32,854 nucleotides of DNA from Planctomycetota bacterium (GTDB taxonomy: Bacteria > Planctomycetota > Phycisphaerae > UBA1845 > Fen-1342), in assembly GCA_016235145.1 (NCBI GenBank), contig JACRLV010000197.1, positions 1 to 32,854 of the forward strand, given 5' to 3'. A model generated the notes under the pieces. The model saw only the letters and a program-made list of their open reading frames with translations, was not told where the DNA came from and ran no database searches. The first letter of the stretch is position 1; each line of letters begins with the position of its first letter. A program made the translations under genes and the position numbers. Of this stretch, positions 25,101-32,854 are shown piece after piece.

Positions 25101-25594
25101 AGGCCAAATCGTCGACCTGGTGCGCGGCGTGGAGCCCGGACGGGTCGTTCTACTGCACCGGCGACTGGAATGGCGTCGTCTGCATTTGGGATCCCGCGAC
25201 CAGCATGATCCGAAGTCGATGCTCGGCCTTTGAGAATCTCGTCTCGATGATTGCCGCGTCCCACGACGGCAATCTCATCGCTGCCGGCACTACCAACGGC
25301 GAGATCAAGCTCATCGATCCCAGAAGCGGGCAGATTCTCGCGACGCTGGGCGGGCACACGGCGCTGATCACATGCCTGGAGTTCTCTCCGGACGACCGCC
25401 TGCTCGTGTCCGGCAGCCGGGACGGCCGCGTCGGGGTACGCGATCTTCAATACAACGACAGCCACATCGCCGGCAACCTTGAGAGCGCCATCGCGCGATT
25501 CGGCAGCGCCGCTGAGCCGGGAAGAATCGAGCAGGTGCGGGCCTGGTCTGAGGAAATGAGGCAGCGAACGCCATTGGGTGGCGGCGACAGGTAG
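22145..25594 (+). CDS. Membrane Ser/Thr protein kinase with C-terminal WD40 propeller
   Basis: A 1149-residue eukaryotic-like kinase of the type abundant in Planctomycetota. After a helical N-terminal region (about 1-80), the kinase domain runs from about 85 to 370: glycine loop EIGRGGFGIVYLAEQ, catalytic lysine in VALKVLRPG, VIHRDLKPANILV near 208, DFG in KILDFGVARA near 253, and GTLPYMSPEQVGG. An insert of about 30 residues separates the catalytic loop from DFG. One membrane segment (STILVAAAFVVFALLAAI, about 408-428) leads to a charged coiled coil. From about 510 to 1110 it has WD40-like repeats (SLAFSPNEDLLASGDSN, LAFHPDGKLLASAG, LEFSPDDRLLVSGSRDGRV) forming one or two propellers, presumably outside the cell. 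All catalytic residues appear intact. No ribosome site precedes the ATG; TAGTTT lies seven bases upstream, so it may be leaderless. Confidence 0.95.
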   Translation: MTPVEFKRVEEIFNAVIAMPAADRAAFLERECAADSQLRREVETLLAFDSGDAGLRTLDVREGIALRRAALSDSEPIPAKIAAYRPLREIGRGGFGIVYLAEQDLPRRTVALKVLRPGLSSPGILRRFEYEADVLGRLHHPGIAQIFEAGVHHNPDGGRVAFVAMEFIDGLPLNAYAEQKKLGVRARMELLARVCDAVQHAHQHGVIHRDLKPANILVADDEESSGTPPTLSRDATVEPASGRAYGNPQPKILDFGVARAADPALSSSTLLTDAGQMIGTLPYMSPEQVGGDPQAIDTRSDVYALGVLLYELLAGRRPYDLEGRSTPEVIRAICEAEPRRISAVSRELRGEVETIVGKALEKDPARRYQSAAELASDIRCYLAGEPIAAKRDSALYLLRKSLRRYRSTILVAAAFVVFALLAAIQATRQAEKNRLLALSESAERGRAQAAQAEAERARALSDESRVELAEELRISHVEQGRLAGKLGNMRVAEEMLWHEHLTTPGSPYTLWALRELYSTRPSLLTLAGGGATWPAFVDDDRSLFLLRPDATEIVQAASGARLTTVEIPFVGAPLLCVRHPIEPRMAVFERGGWVRLIDLQTLRTLVDGRCAVGEIRALLFDPPTGALIAVGAAGSIAAYDGESLRELWRAKAPGSPRVAAIAPGRRLLAMGTAGGEIALFDMELRKEVFRQACHEQSIESLAFSPNEDLLASGDSNRTIQLWDVESRRTLRTIRCENENVTSLAFHPDGKLLASAGWWQVDLWRVDTLSRVESLTGHSGGVTHIEFSDDGSLLTVADEKGAVRVWETAADGGFKALPGAYSSQPTADFSPDGKRLLVSGRDGTLVLADPRDGARLAEITGSSHGEVEGVCVLPDGRSALTGDANGFLSLWDLEQRTCVRTTAIHARELFAVLVSADGQYVFTGGRDRFIHRRELPSLEPAGTVGRSSTAVGGLVSNPSRTEAIAAPGGPNLMLWPLEPDASPKTIEAKSSTWCAAWSPDGSFYCTGDWNGVVCIWDPATSMIRSRCSAFENLVSMIAASHDGNLIAAGTTNGEIKLIDPRSGQILATLGGHTALITCLEFSPDDRLLVSGSRDGRVGVRDLQYNDSHIAGNLESAIARFGSAAEPGRIEQVRAWSEEMRQRTPLGGGDR

Positions 25595-25724
25595 TTCAAA
25601 GCGTTATTACAACCGGGCGCGGTATGGGTGTGCCGCGACTGTGCCAGTCGGGGAATCGCGCAACCGAGCGCTGTTTACCGAGCAACGGCACCGTGAACGA
25701 ACGCCGACACGCGGGCAAATCGCC

Positions 25725-27026
25725 CTATCGAGCCTCGTTCGTCAATGAATTAACGATCAGCCCGCTGGCCAGCTTGGGGAAGAAGTACGTGCTCTTCTGG
25801 GGCATCAGGTCGCCTGCCCGGCAAACAGCCCGAAGCTCAGCCATCGTCGTCGGTTGAAGCAGAAACACGCAGCCGCCGGTCGTCGCCGCTTCGTCGACCG
25901 CGGGCGCCGCCGCCTTCACATAGTGGATGGTCGGCGCGCTTCCGCCGCAGCACTTCGGCGTGATCTGGCGATCGAGCAGGTAGGCATGAAGGAACGCGAG
26001 GGCGAGACCCCGCCAGGCGTCTGAATGTGTCGGCTCGTCTTTTGCGAGCAGATCGGCCCGCCGGGGTCGGATGCTCCAATACCGCCGCGCCTTCGATTCG
26101 AAGAACCCGACCGCTTGCGGCCCGAATCGGGCCAGTTCGCGGACGGCTCCGTCCGGCGAATCGGCGGTCAACGGCGCGGCCTCGATTTGCGGATCCTTGG
26201 CGAAGAAATCGGCTTCGACTCGCAGGCCGGGCAGCACGCGGTGCGTCGGCAGGATCAGGAGTCCGGCGTCTTCCATCGCACAGAACACGCACAGGACGAA
26301 GTTTGCCGGGTGATCCGCGGGCAAAGGCCCCTGCTTCTCCGTCAGCCACGCGCGGTAGTTGAGCGCGGTGCCGTAGCGATGGTGCCCGTCGGCGATGAAG
26401 GTGGCCTTCTCGCTCATCGCGGTCCTTACGTCGGCGATGGCGCCCGGATCGGTCACCGCCCAGAGGTCGCTTCGCACGCTGTCAAGGTCGCCGCGAAGCA
26501 GGGGGGTTGCGCCAATGGACCGATCCAGCCGGGCCGAAATTGCGTTCCGCTCGTCCTCGTACAGGCCGAATATGGGGCTGAGATTGCAGCGGGTGGCCTG
26601 GGTCAGCAGGAGCCGATCGGCCTTCGGGCCGCCGAACGTCTGCTCGTGCGGAAAGACGCTGCCTTTGCCGAACTCCTCGAGCCGCAGCCGCGCGAAAAAC
26701 ATCTTTCGGACGTACTTCCTGCCTTCGTGCTGGTAGGTCTGGTGGTAGGCGTACAGCGCCGGCTTGTCGTCCTGCACCAGGGTGCCGTCGTTCAGCCAGG
26801 CATGAAACTGGGCCGCCGCGTCGTGGTAGGCCGACTGCGGGCCGGCTTCCTTCGGCGGGACGTGCGGCAGGTCGATCTTGACGAAGTTAGCGGGGTGGTG
26901 GGCCAGCAGGGCGGCTTTGCCGGCGGCATCCAGCACGTCATAGGGCGGCGCGATCAGCTTTGAGACGTCGCCGCCGGTGCTTTTTCCGCCATATCGAATT
27001 CCGCAGAACGGCTGGATATTGCTCAT
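25725..27026 (-). CDS. DUF1015 family protein
   Basis: A 433-residue cytoplasmic protein of the DUF1015 family, recognised from the N-terminal IQPFCGIRY and LIAPPYDVLD, the VFPHEQTFGGPKADRL stretch, LSPIFGLYEDE, and the FIADGHHRYGTALNYR segment. Biochemical function is unknown to me. The conserved HEQT and DGHHRY motifs look like an active or metal site. The ATG has GGGA about eight bases upstream. It is transcribed alone, convergent with the kinase-WD40 gene and divergent from the FG-GAP lipoprotein gene. Confidence 0.9.
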   Translation of the reverse strand: MSNIQPFCGIRYGGKSTGGDVSKLIAPPYDVLDAAGKAALLAHHPANFVKIDLPHVPPKEAGPQSAYHDAAAQFHAWLNDGTLVQDDKPALYAYHQTYQHEGRKYVRKMFFARLRLEEFGKGSVFPHEQTFGGPKADRLLLTQATRCNLSPIFGLYEDERNAISARLDRSIGATPLLRGDLDSVRSDLWAVTDPGAIADVRTAMSEKATFIADGHHRYGTALNYRAWLTEKQGPLPADHPANFVLCVFCAMEDAGLLILPTHRVLPGLRVEADFFAKDPQIEAAPLTADSPDGAVRELARFGPQAVGFFESKARRYWSIRPRRADLLAKDEPTHSDAWRGLALAFLHAYLLDRQITPKCCGGSAPTIHYVKAAAPAVDEAATTGGCVFLLQPTTMAELRAVCRAGDLMPQKSTYFFPKLASGLIVNSLTNEAR

Positions 27027-27115
27027 CGTGAATCCCGAAAAAAAGGTCTCATGAATCGGTCGGCCGCTGCTCGGTGTCCGGTGCCGAGCCCAGTTGGGCG
27101 GTACGACGGGGGTCG

Positions 27116-27121
27116 ATTATA
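27116..27121 (-). promoter_or_regulatory. -10 box (TATAAT) for the DUF1015 gene
   Basis: Read on the minus strand this is a perfect TATAAT, 90 bases before the ATG at 27026. The -35 region 17 bases upstream (TTAGTC) is poor. The A/T-rich stretch around it is unusual for this window. Confidence 0.4.
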
Positions 27122-27194
27122 AGTCTTTTTGCTTATCCGACTAACGTCGTGGAGCGGAATCTGATTCGAACTTTTTGGAAGCGGCGGATTCGCG

Positions 27195-27223
27195 TTGACT
27201 CGACACTCGTGAACATCTACAGT
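27195..27223 (+). promoter_or_regulatory. Promoter of the FG-GAP lipoprotein gene
   Basis: TTGACT (27195-27200) and TACAGT (27218-27223) are separated by exactly 17 bases. The transcript would begin near 27230, giving a leader of about 85 bases before the ATG at 27315. Confidence 0.6.
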
Positions 27224-27314
27224 AGGTTAGCAGCCAGAGTCTCTAAGGGGTCTGCACAGCTTGTTTCCGGGTGAAACGCGGTGTCGTCATCTCTACCCGA
27301 TGGAGGTAGTTTAC

Positions 27315-30300
27315 ATGAGAAGTCTGCGGTTTCGGTTGGCTTACTCCCTGTCGCTGACGGTTGCCGGCTTGACCGCCCTCACCATGGGCGGCTGTCCGGT
27401 CGCTCAGACGCCGCGGACTCCCGCGGATAACGCGAACGCAAACACCTCGACCACCACCGGTGGCAGCGACGCGTCGGATCAACTTACCCGCCCGATTCCA
27501 CCCGTCGTCGTGGATGACAGCACCACGAGCAGCAGCAGCCAGAGCAGCGGCGGCTCGAATAACACAAACACGAACAGCGGCGGCGGCGGCGACGGTGGCG
27601 GTGGCGGAACTTCCGGCACCGTTTTTGTTTCCGTCTCGGCGCCGACCGCGGCCGTGCGGACCCGGCCCGGAACGATCGTCAACGTCCAATACGAAATCTC
27701 GAACGCCTCCGGAGCGCTCCAGTCGAGCGAGTTGGTGGTCGCCGCGGATAGCGACAACAACTCTCAGCCGGACGGCGAACCGGTTTTCTCGCGCACCATC
27801 AACACGGTGGCCGGCCTGAATACGGTCCCCCTTGATACGAACGAGCTGGTCGGCCAACTCGCCAACGGATTCGGCCGGTTCGTGCTGGGTGTTCGCGCCA
27901 CAACCGTGACGAACGAGAAGAAGACCACGTACGCCCTCGGAAATCTGACGCTCGATTCGATCCCGCCGACGGGCGGCTGGGTCTTGCCCGCCGATGACGC
28001 GGTTGTGTCGCGTTCGTCGGACTGGACAATCCAGTTGACGTCGACCGACAACGCAAGCCACACGGTCCGTGTGCTGCTCGACCCGGACGACACCGAGTTG
28101 AACGGCAACGAATTCGAATTCATGCAGGCCCTGGTGCTCCCGGCCGGCACGGGAACGCGAACCGTAACGTCGAACCTCGCGACCTTCCCGCCGAACACGT
28201 ACCGCTATTACGTCATGATCAGCGACGGCATCGCGCCGGAAATCCGCTTCTATGCGGCGAACGCCGGCGGAACGCGTATCCAGATCGCCATCACGAACCG
28301 CATCATCGGGACTTTCGACCTGAATTCGCTGACCAACAGCACCCAGGGCGGCATTCTCCAGGGCTTCAACTTCAATGACCTGGCCGGCAGCTCGATCACG
28401 AATGTGCCCGACCTTAACGGCGACGGTCGCAGCGAAATGCTGATCGCGTCGCGCTGGGGCAAGCCCTCGCTGATTCAGAACAGCGGCGTCGGCTTCGGCG
28501 AAGCCTACCTGATTTACGGCTCGGGCCAGCGAATCACCGGCCAGCCCCGGCAGTTGAATTCGGTCGGCCGAACCATCTCCGGCTTGATCTTCCCCGGCAT
28601 TCGGACTCCGCGCAATGCCGACATCGCTCCCCAGAATGAAAGCACGCGATGGACGAAGGGATTGTCCGATGTGACGGTCGTGCAGGACATGGACGGCGAC
28701 AATCTGCCGGAACTGGTGTTCAGCTTCCCGCGCGCCGAGGCGATCAATCTGGGTGAAGAAAATCCGACGATTCAGCACCCTGAATTGGCGCCGGATCTCG
28801 GCGGCATGGGAGATTTGGAATACAACGCTTTCTATGGCATGCCTCCTGTATGGCACCCCAGTGAAGCGCAGTTCACCCGCGGTGGCGTCGTCATCGTCTC
28901 CAGCCACAACGAAATGCTCAGGAACCCCACGGTTCTCAGCCGCAAGGCGGACCGCGTGTTCGATCTGCACGAAGCAGGGCAACTCTTCAGTGGAATGGCT
29001 CGTCCGGGGTTAATCCCCTACATTCGCCAAGGCGTTCCCCGTAATCAGCTCGACGGCCAGGGCCGCGCCGCGCAGTTCAACGTCTGTGCCGATTGCGATT
29101 TCCAGCCGCCGGACGGTTGGGAACCCGGCGACCTCGGCGACCCGATGGACCCGACCGACGATCAGCCCGGCGCTTGCGGCGATGATGGCTGCGGCTACGA
29201 CGCGACCTGGCCGGAAGACAACCCGTACACGGGTAATATTCACGACGGGCGCGAAGAGGAGACCTTCCGCTGGTTCCTGAAGTGGGACGTCGTTTTCGAA
29301 AACCAGGGTCCCGGCGGCTTCCTGATGCCTTGGACCATTCCTCCGATGGATCCGCCCCTTGTGAATCCCTCGGGGTTCCCATACGGCCCGCTGATCCCGT
29401 TCCCATTTGGGTTCTATCCGAACGTCTGGTATCCGGATTTCTGCGGCACACAGTGCGAAATCACGAATGAGTGGTACTCGTGGGCACCGACGCTGCCGGG
29501 CACGATTCTCGGCGGGACCAGTTCGTGGGACATCGCCGGAAATCCGATGCAAACGCCGACGGATTGCTATCCGAACAATCCGCCGGGACCGTTCGAAGTG
29601 GATCCCGAGGAACCCTGCTTTGATCCTCCGCAGGAGCTTTGCCCTCCGCCGGACATCGATGTCTCGGCCTCCGGAACCTGCGCATGGACCGGCTTCTACG
29701 CCCCGGGTGTCTCGCCCTGGGTCGGGACAGCCACTGGCGAGGTGTTCCCCACGCCGATCGGCGCCCGCGTCATGGGGCAGAAGGTTGACGATGAATTCGG
29801 TACAACCGTGGCTTCCGACGGCACGTGGCTTTACGTCTCGGCGCCGATCCGCACGGCCAACGATGCGCCGTACGATCTCGACGTTCCCTCGCTGGCGGGC
29901 TCGCGCAGCCAGTCGGGCATCGTTTACCAGATTCGTACGGACGCCCGCCTGACGCCGAACGGCGTGACGCGGACGCAGCTTTGGATGGAGCGCGGCACGC
30001 GGGATGTCCCCGGTCCGAACCCCGAGGATCCGCCGACGCAAGTGGCTCTGTCCTGGCCGAACATCGACAACGAAGACCCGAACCGCACCGACTACACCAT
30101 GCCGGTACCGCATACGTACATGGTGGAAGGCATCGGTTCGGTGCGCGGCAATCCGGCGATCGGGCGTGCGGATCGTGCGTTTGGCGCTGATCAGGCCTCC
30201 TGCCCGCCGGGGTACGACCCGTCCGGCGGCGGTGGTCAGCAGGGCGAATTGGATGACACAGACCAGCCCGCTGCCAACGCGATCAATGCCTACAGGCCGT

Positions 30301-31235
30301 ATCCGGTCGGCACCGCCGGCTACTACATGGACCGCACGCCTCAGATCGTCGGACCGCACGACGGCGCACTGCTGTCGTACGTTCGCGGCCTGGGCGATAT
30401 CAACGGCGACGGCGTCCGCGACTTTGCCGTCGGCTCGGAGCACGTCCGTCAGGACGTGGAGACGGGCGGCGGACAGGAAGTCGGCGCTGTGTTCATCGTC
30501 TATGGTCGTCCGACCGGCGTCGAAGGCGACTATTTGCTGGAAGACCTGGCTCGTGACGTGGGTGACCCGAACCGTCTGCGCGGCGTGCTGCTCCGCGGCA
30601 CCGACATCGGCGAGACGTTCGGCCGCGTCTTCGACGACGCCGGCGACTTCAACGGCGACGGTTCACCGGACGTGATTGTCGGCAACGAGGGCATCAACGG
30701 CGGCGCGGGCGAGGCGATCATCGTCCTCGGTTCGAGCACGCTGCTAAGCCCGGCGGACGGCTGGACGACCGCAGACGCGGTTGCGGCCGGACGCGCGATT
30801 CGCCTGGCGGGCGTTTCCGCGGGCGATCTGGTCGGCGCGAACGTGGCGGGCGCAGGCGACGTTGACGGCGACGGTATCGGCGACGTGCTGGTCGCCGCTC
30901 CGGGCGCTGCCGGCGGCAAGGGCATCGTCTACCTCATCTACGGCAGCCGCAATCTGACCGGCACCGTGAACCTGGCCCAGGTGGGCACGATCGGCCTTCA
31001 GGGCGTCAAGTTCATCGGCCGTGCGATTGGCGACTTTGTCGGCGCCGGCTCGAAGACGATCAACAATACCGATCCGAACAACGGCAACACCAACGCGACG
31101 TCGCGCGGCCTCGCCCGCCTCGGCGACATCGACGGCGACGGCAAGGGCGACTTCGCGATCGGTTCGATGTTGGCCTCGCCGAACGGCCAGACCAACGCCG
31201 GCGAGGTTTACATTCTCTACGGCCGCGGCAACTAG
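27315..31235 (+). CDS. Large FG-GAP repeat lipoprotein with an internal Cys/Pro/Trp-rich insert
   Basis: A 1306-residue surface protein. From the ATG at 27315 (GGAGGT at 27302-27307, seven bases upstream) it reads a signal sequence ending in ALTMGGC, probably a lipoprotein anchor. A Ser/Thr/Asn/Gly-rich linker follows to about residue 110, then Ig-like beta domains to about 350. FG-GAP-type calcium loops lie at about 365 (DLNGDGRSEMLIAS), 455 (DMDGDNLPELVF), 1027 (GDINGDGVRDFAVG), 1109 (GDFNGDGSPDVIVG), 1180 (GDVDGDGIGDVLVA) and 1270 (GDIDGDGKGDFAIG). These are the blades of an integrin-alpha-like propeller. Between blades 2 and 3 is an insert from about 590 to 830 rich in Cys, Pro, Trp and Asp. 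The likely role is adhesion or surface structure; ligand unknown. An open frame upstream of the ATG has no ribosome site. Confidence 0.88.
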   Translation: MRSLRFRLAYSLSLTVAGLTALTMGGCPVAQTPRTPADNANANTSTTTGGSDASDQLTRPIPPVVVDDSTTSSSSQSSGGSNNTNTNSGGGGDGGGGGTSGTVFVSVSAPTAAVRTRPGTIVNVQYEISNASGALQSSELVVAADSDNNSQPDGEPVFSRTINTVAGLNTVPLDTNELVGQLANGFGRFVLGVRATTVTNEKKTTYALGNLTLDSIPPTGGWVLPADDAVVSRSSDWTIQLTSTDNASHTVRVLLDPDDTELNGNEFEFMQALVLPAGTGTRTVTSNLATFPPNTYRYYVMISDGIAPEIRFYAANAGGTRIQIAITNRIIGTFDLNSLTNSTQGGILQGFNFNDLAGSSITNVPDLNGDGRSEMLIASRWGKPSLIQNSGVGFGEAYLIYGSGQRITGQPRQLNSVGRTISGLIFPGIRTPRNADIAPQNESTRWTKGLSDVTVVQDMDGDNLPELVFSFPRAEAINLGEENPTIQHPELAPDLGGMGDLEYNAFYGMPPVWHPSEAQFTRGGVVIVSSHNEMLRNPTVLSRKADRVFDLHEAGQLFSGMARPGLIPYIRQGVPRNQLDGQGRAAQFNVCADCDFQPPDGWEPGDLGDPMDPTDDQPGACGDDGCGYDATWPEDNPYTGNIHDGREEETFRWFLKWDVVFENQGPGGFLMPWTIPPMDPPLVNPSGFPYGPLIPFPFGFYPNVWYPDFCGTQCEITNEWYSWAPTLPGTILGGTSSWDIAGNPMQTPTDCYPNNPPGPFEVDPEEPCFDPPQELCPPPDIDVSASGTCAWTGFYAPGVSPWVGTATGEVFPTPIGARVMGQKVDDEFGTTVASDGTWLYVSAPIRTANDAPYDLDVPSLAGSRSQSGIVYQIRTDARLTPNGVTRTQLWMERGTRDVPGPNPEDPPTQVALSWPNIDNEDPNRTDYTMPVPHTYMVEGIGSVRGNPAIGRADRAFGADQASCPPGYDPSGGGGQQGELDDTDQPAANAINAYRPYPVGTAGYYMDRTPQIVGPHDGALLSYVRGLGDINGDGVRDFAVGSEHVRQDVETGGGQEVGAVFIVYGRPTGVEGDYLLEDLARDVGDPNRLRGVLLRGTDIGETFGRVFDDAGDFNGDGSPDVIVGNEGINGGAGEAIIVLGSSTLLSPADGWTTADAVAAGRAIRLAGVSAGDLVGANVAGAGDVDGDGIGDVLVAAPGAAGGKGIVYLIYGSRNLTGTVNLAQVGTIGLQGVKFIGRAIGDFVGAGSKTINNTDPNNGNTNATSRGLARLGDIDGDGKGDFAIGSMLASPNGQTNAGEVYILYGRGN

Positions 31236-31267
31236 TCGCCAAGCAGCACCGTTTTGACAGCTTCACG

Positions 31268-31294
31268 GGCCGGCGTTCTGAATGGACGCCGGCC
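31268..31294 (+). terminator. Hairpin after the FG-GAP lipoprotein gene
   Basis: GGCCGGCGTTC pairs with GGACGCCGGCC (one G-T pair) around the five-base loop TGAAT, 33 bases after the stop at 31235. There is no T-run, so termination may need help, but position and stability fit. Confidence 0.5.
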
Positions 31295-31429
31295 TGTGCA
31301 TTTGGGCGAGATGGTTGGAGCCGAGAGGTCCGCGCGCCCGGCCGCATCCAACGCCGGCGACAAGTGCATCGCGTTCAAGATGTGGGCCTATCGCCGCGCA
31401 CCGGCCGGCGGCGGCCGGAATGGGTCTCG

Positions 31430-32143
31430 TTATGGCGTGCCACCGAGGGCCTGGGCGATGTCGCTTCCGCTGCGATCGCGCGCCAACGCCGCCATGAAGG
31501 TCTCGACCGACGCGAGCCGCGCGCGGGCGAGGCGGCGGGAAATGTCCCAGCGCAGGTAGTCGTTGATTCGCGATTCCCAATAGTGATATTCGATCTGGCG
31601 TCTCCAGGTCGACAGGAGCTGATCGAGCGGCCGGCCTTCCGCCTGATGCTGGCGAAACTGCCGCAGAACCCACAACAGCCCGATCTCATCCAGGTTTTCG
31701 GCCTCGGCGACGACCTGCGCTTCGGCGAGCGTCGTGTAGCGGTTGTTGCACTCGCGGATCGCCGCCGCCGCCAATTGCAGCACGTCCCCGCTCAGCACGC
31801 CGCTCAGCCGTTCGTTCATCGCCCGCACGGCGAGCTCCCGCTGCAAGTCGCTGGTCGGGCGCCCGCAGACCTGGGCCGTCGAGACCTGCCCTTGCCGCGC
31901 TTGGACAGCCCAGCCGGCATCGTGAAAGAGCGCCGCGATCGCAACGGCGGTCAGGTCAGGCGGTTCGGCGCGCAATTCCGGGATCGAGGCGAGCGCCTGG
32001 GCCTGTTTCGTGACGCGCTCGCTGTGCTCCAGGAGCCAGAGATCAGGCGCACCGTTTGAGGTTCGCAGCGTCAGCACTTCGCGCGCGGCGGCGTTCACCG
32101 CCTCCGGCATCGCGTTTGGCTTGGATTGTTGCGCTGCGTCCAT
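31430..32143 (-). CDS. HD-domain protein, putative metal-dependent phosphohydrolase
   Basis: A 237-residue cytoplasmic protein with the core HD motif: LLEHSERVTKQAQAL (H40) and AIAALFHDAGWA (H74, D75), then a later acidic stretch AEAENLDEIGLLW that fits the final aspartate of HD enzymes. HD proteins hydrolyse nucleotides, cyclic nucleotides or other phosphoesters using bound metal. The substrate cannot be read. The C-terminal half is helical and unrelated to known fused domains. The start is ATG 32143, chosen because GGGAA lies five bases upstream; ATG 32155 is an alternative and the open frame to 32239 has no ribosome site. A clear promoter lies at 32246-32274. It is convergent with the FG-GAP gene. 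Confidence 0.85.
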   Translation of the reverse strand: MDAAQQSKPNAMPEAVNAAAREVLTLRTSNGAPDLWLLEHSERVTKQAQALASIPELRAEPPDLTAVAIAALFHDAGWAVQARQGQVSTAQVCGRPTSDLQRELAVRAMNERLSGVLSGDVLQLAAAAIRECNNRYTTLAEAQVVAEAENLDEIGLLWVLRQFRQHQAEGRPLDQLLSTWRRQIEYHYWESRINDYLRWDISRRLARARLASVETFMAALARDRSGSDIAQALGGTP

Positions 32144-32245
32144 GCGGTTTCCCATGATTCGCCGACGGCTGATAACCCGGTCGACGTTGCGGCTGATGCG
32201 CCTCCGACGACATCCCGGCCTCAGAGCAGCCAACTGCACCGGCGA

Positions 32246-32274
32246 ATCGTATCTTCCAATACGAAGACTGACAA
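32246..32274 (-). promoter_or_regulatory. Promoter of the HD-domain gene
   Basis: Read on the minus strand, TTGTCA and TACGAT are separated by exactly 17 bases, giving a leader of about 96 bases. It lies in the 364-base gap 32144-32507, in which nothing else is recognisable apart from the ribosome site AAGGAG at 32495-32500. Confidence 0.55.
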
Positions 32275-32507
32275 AGGAACGCTCCAGCGGGTTCGCTCAC
32301 AAGCGGGACTCCCATAAAAATTGCGACACGCGCTCGGCATGGCTGGCCGTGCATGATGGGCCGCGGGAAGCGGCCGCACTTTCCCGGAGCGAAATCGCGC
32401 CCGCGCGGGGCGACTGGGTCGCGGCAAGTACGAATGCTGCGCATCGCTTGTGCCGATGAAACCGTGGGAACCAATCGCCCGAGAACCGGGTTCGAAGGAG
32501 CGCGCTA

Positions 32508-32854
32508 ATGGCTCTGTTCACTGAATCGCCTTCCGCACACCCGACCGCTGGCGCCGCGCCTGGCCAGCCCCCGGTGACGAGCGACCCGACCGCCATGCCG
32601 CAACTTTCCGCCGAGCTGCAAAAAGCGACGGCGAAGGTGACGGAGATCGGCTCGCTGCCGGAGATCACGACGCGGATCGCGCAGTATGAGATGGCCTATC
32701 GCATGCAGACTTCGGTGCCCGAGTTGACCGACCTTGCCAAGGAGCCCGAGAGCACGTTCAAGCTCTATGGAGAGGATGCGCGCAAGCCTGGCACCTACGC
32801 GGCCAATTGCATCCTGGCGCGCCGGCTGGCCGAACGCGGCGTGCGGTTCATTCA
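32508..32854 (+). CDS. DUF1501 family protein, partial, N-terminally short
   Basis: The first 115 codons of a gene that runs off the window. Residues from about 54 onward match the middle of DUF1501 proteins: [61 protein letters not shown]. Full DUF1501 proteins have roughly 450 residues, with a Tat signal and an alkaline-phosphatase-like N-terminal half before this block. Here it is preceded only by a Pro/Ala/Thr-rich stretch of about 35 residues and a short helix. AAGGAG at 32495-32500 is seven bases before the ATG, so the start is real as DNA signals go. No DUF1501 N-terminal sequence was seen in other frames upstream. It may be a truncated paralogue, a rearranged gene or an assembly joint. 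Confidence 0.72.
   Translation, partial: MALFTESPSAHPTAGAAPGQPPVTSDPTAMPQLSAELQKATAKVTEIGSLPEITTRIAQYEMAYRMQTSVPELTDLAKEPESTFKLYGEDARKPGTYAANCILARRLAERGVRFI

Noticed and set aside
27243-28982. Minus-strand open frame of 579 codons opposite the FG-GAP gene
   Set aside because: Composition is that of a reverse shadow (R, A, V, D, H rich); the plus-strand frame has a signal sequence, ribosome site, promoter and FG-GAP loops.

Overview
The window looks like a chromosomal segment of a high-GC Planctomycetota bacterium, probably close to the Phycisphaerae. The evidence is a giant Ser/Thr kinase with a C-terminal WD40 propeller, an FG-GAP lipoprotein, a secreted beta-strand-repeat protein ending in a dockerin-like pair of calcium loops, a DUF1501 gene at the right edge, and many dispersed GTAG-headed hairpin repeats. 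This placement is inferred from family content; no rRNA or tRNA gene was seen.

Layout. 1-2273: a three-gene sigma operon (ECF sigma factor, single-pass membrane protein likely acting as anti-sigma, exported helical protein), with a perfect 17-bp palindrome upstream. 2501-5515: a secreted repeat protein. 5516-7604: a lower-GC, minus-strand two-gene cassette (AAA ATPase plus TOPRIM-like protein) with its own promoter. In gene logic it resembles OLD, RloAB, AbiL and PARIS-type anti-phage modules, and it is my best candidate for an undescribed system. 7699-10279: a PlsC acyltransferase/ACP/acyl-ACP ligase fusion broken by a frame-changing deletion. 10280-10759: repeats. 10760-13527: an operon of a PLP fold-type-II enzyme and the knotted carbamoyltransferase YgeW, bracketed by two inverted copies of a 91-bp twin-hairpin (REP/BIME-like) element. 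13900-15348: an acyl-CoA synthetase, followed by a second GTAG repeat family. 15653-17662: a sugar-binding-like lipoprotein divergent from a low-complexity exported protein.

17760-22058: galactokinase, ribosomal protein L27 without its usual L21 partner (clear promoter and terminator), an HDOD-GGDEF diguanylate cyclase with a structured leader, and an aquaporin-family channel lacking the usual filter arginine. 22145-25594: the kinase-WD40 protein. 25725-27026: a DUF1015 protein, divergent from a 1306-residue FG-GAP lipoprotein (27315-31235). 31430-32143: an HD-domain protein. 32508-end: the start of a DUF1501 protein that seems to lack the family's N-terminal half.

Most genes are monocistronic or in pairs. 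Several start codons were moved from the longest open frame to GTG, TTG or internal ATG codons on the basis of Shine-Dalgarno spacing. No CRISPR array, prophage, integrase, transposase or RNA gene was recognised. All family calls come from reading motifs by eye; no database search was made.
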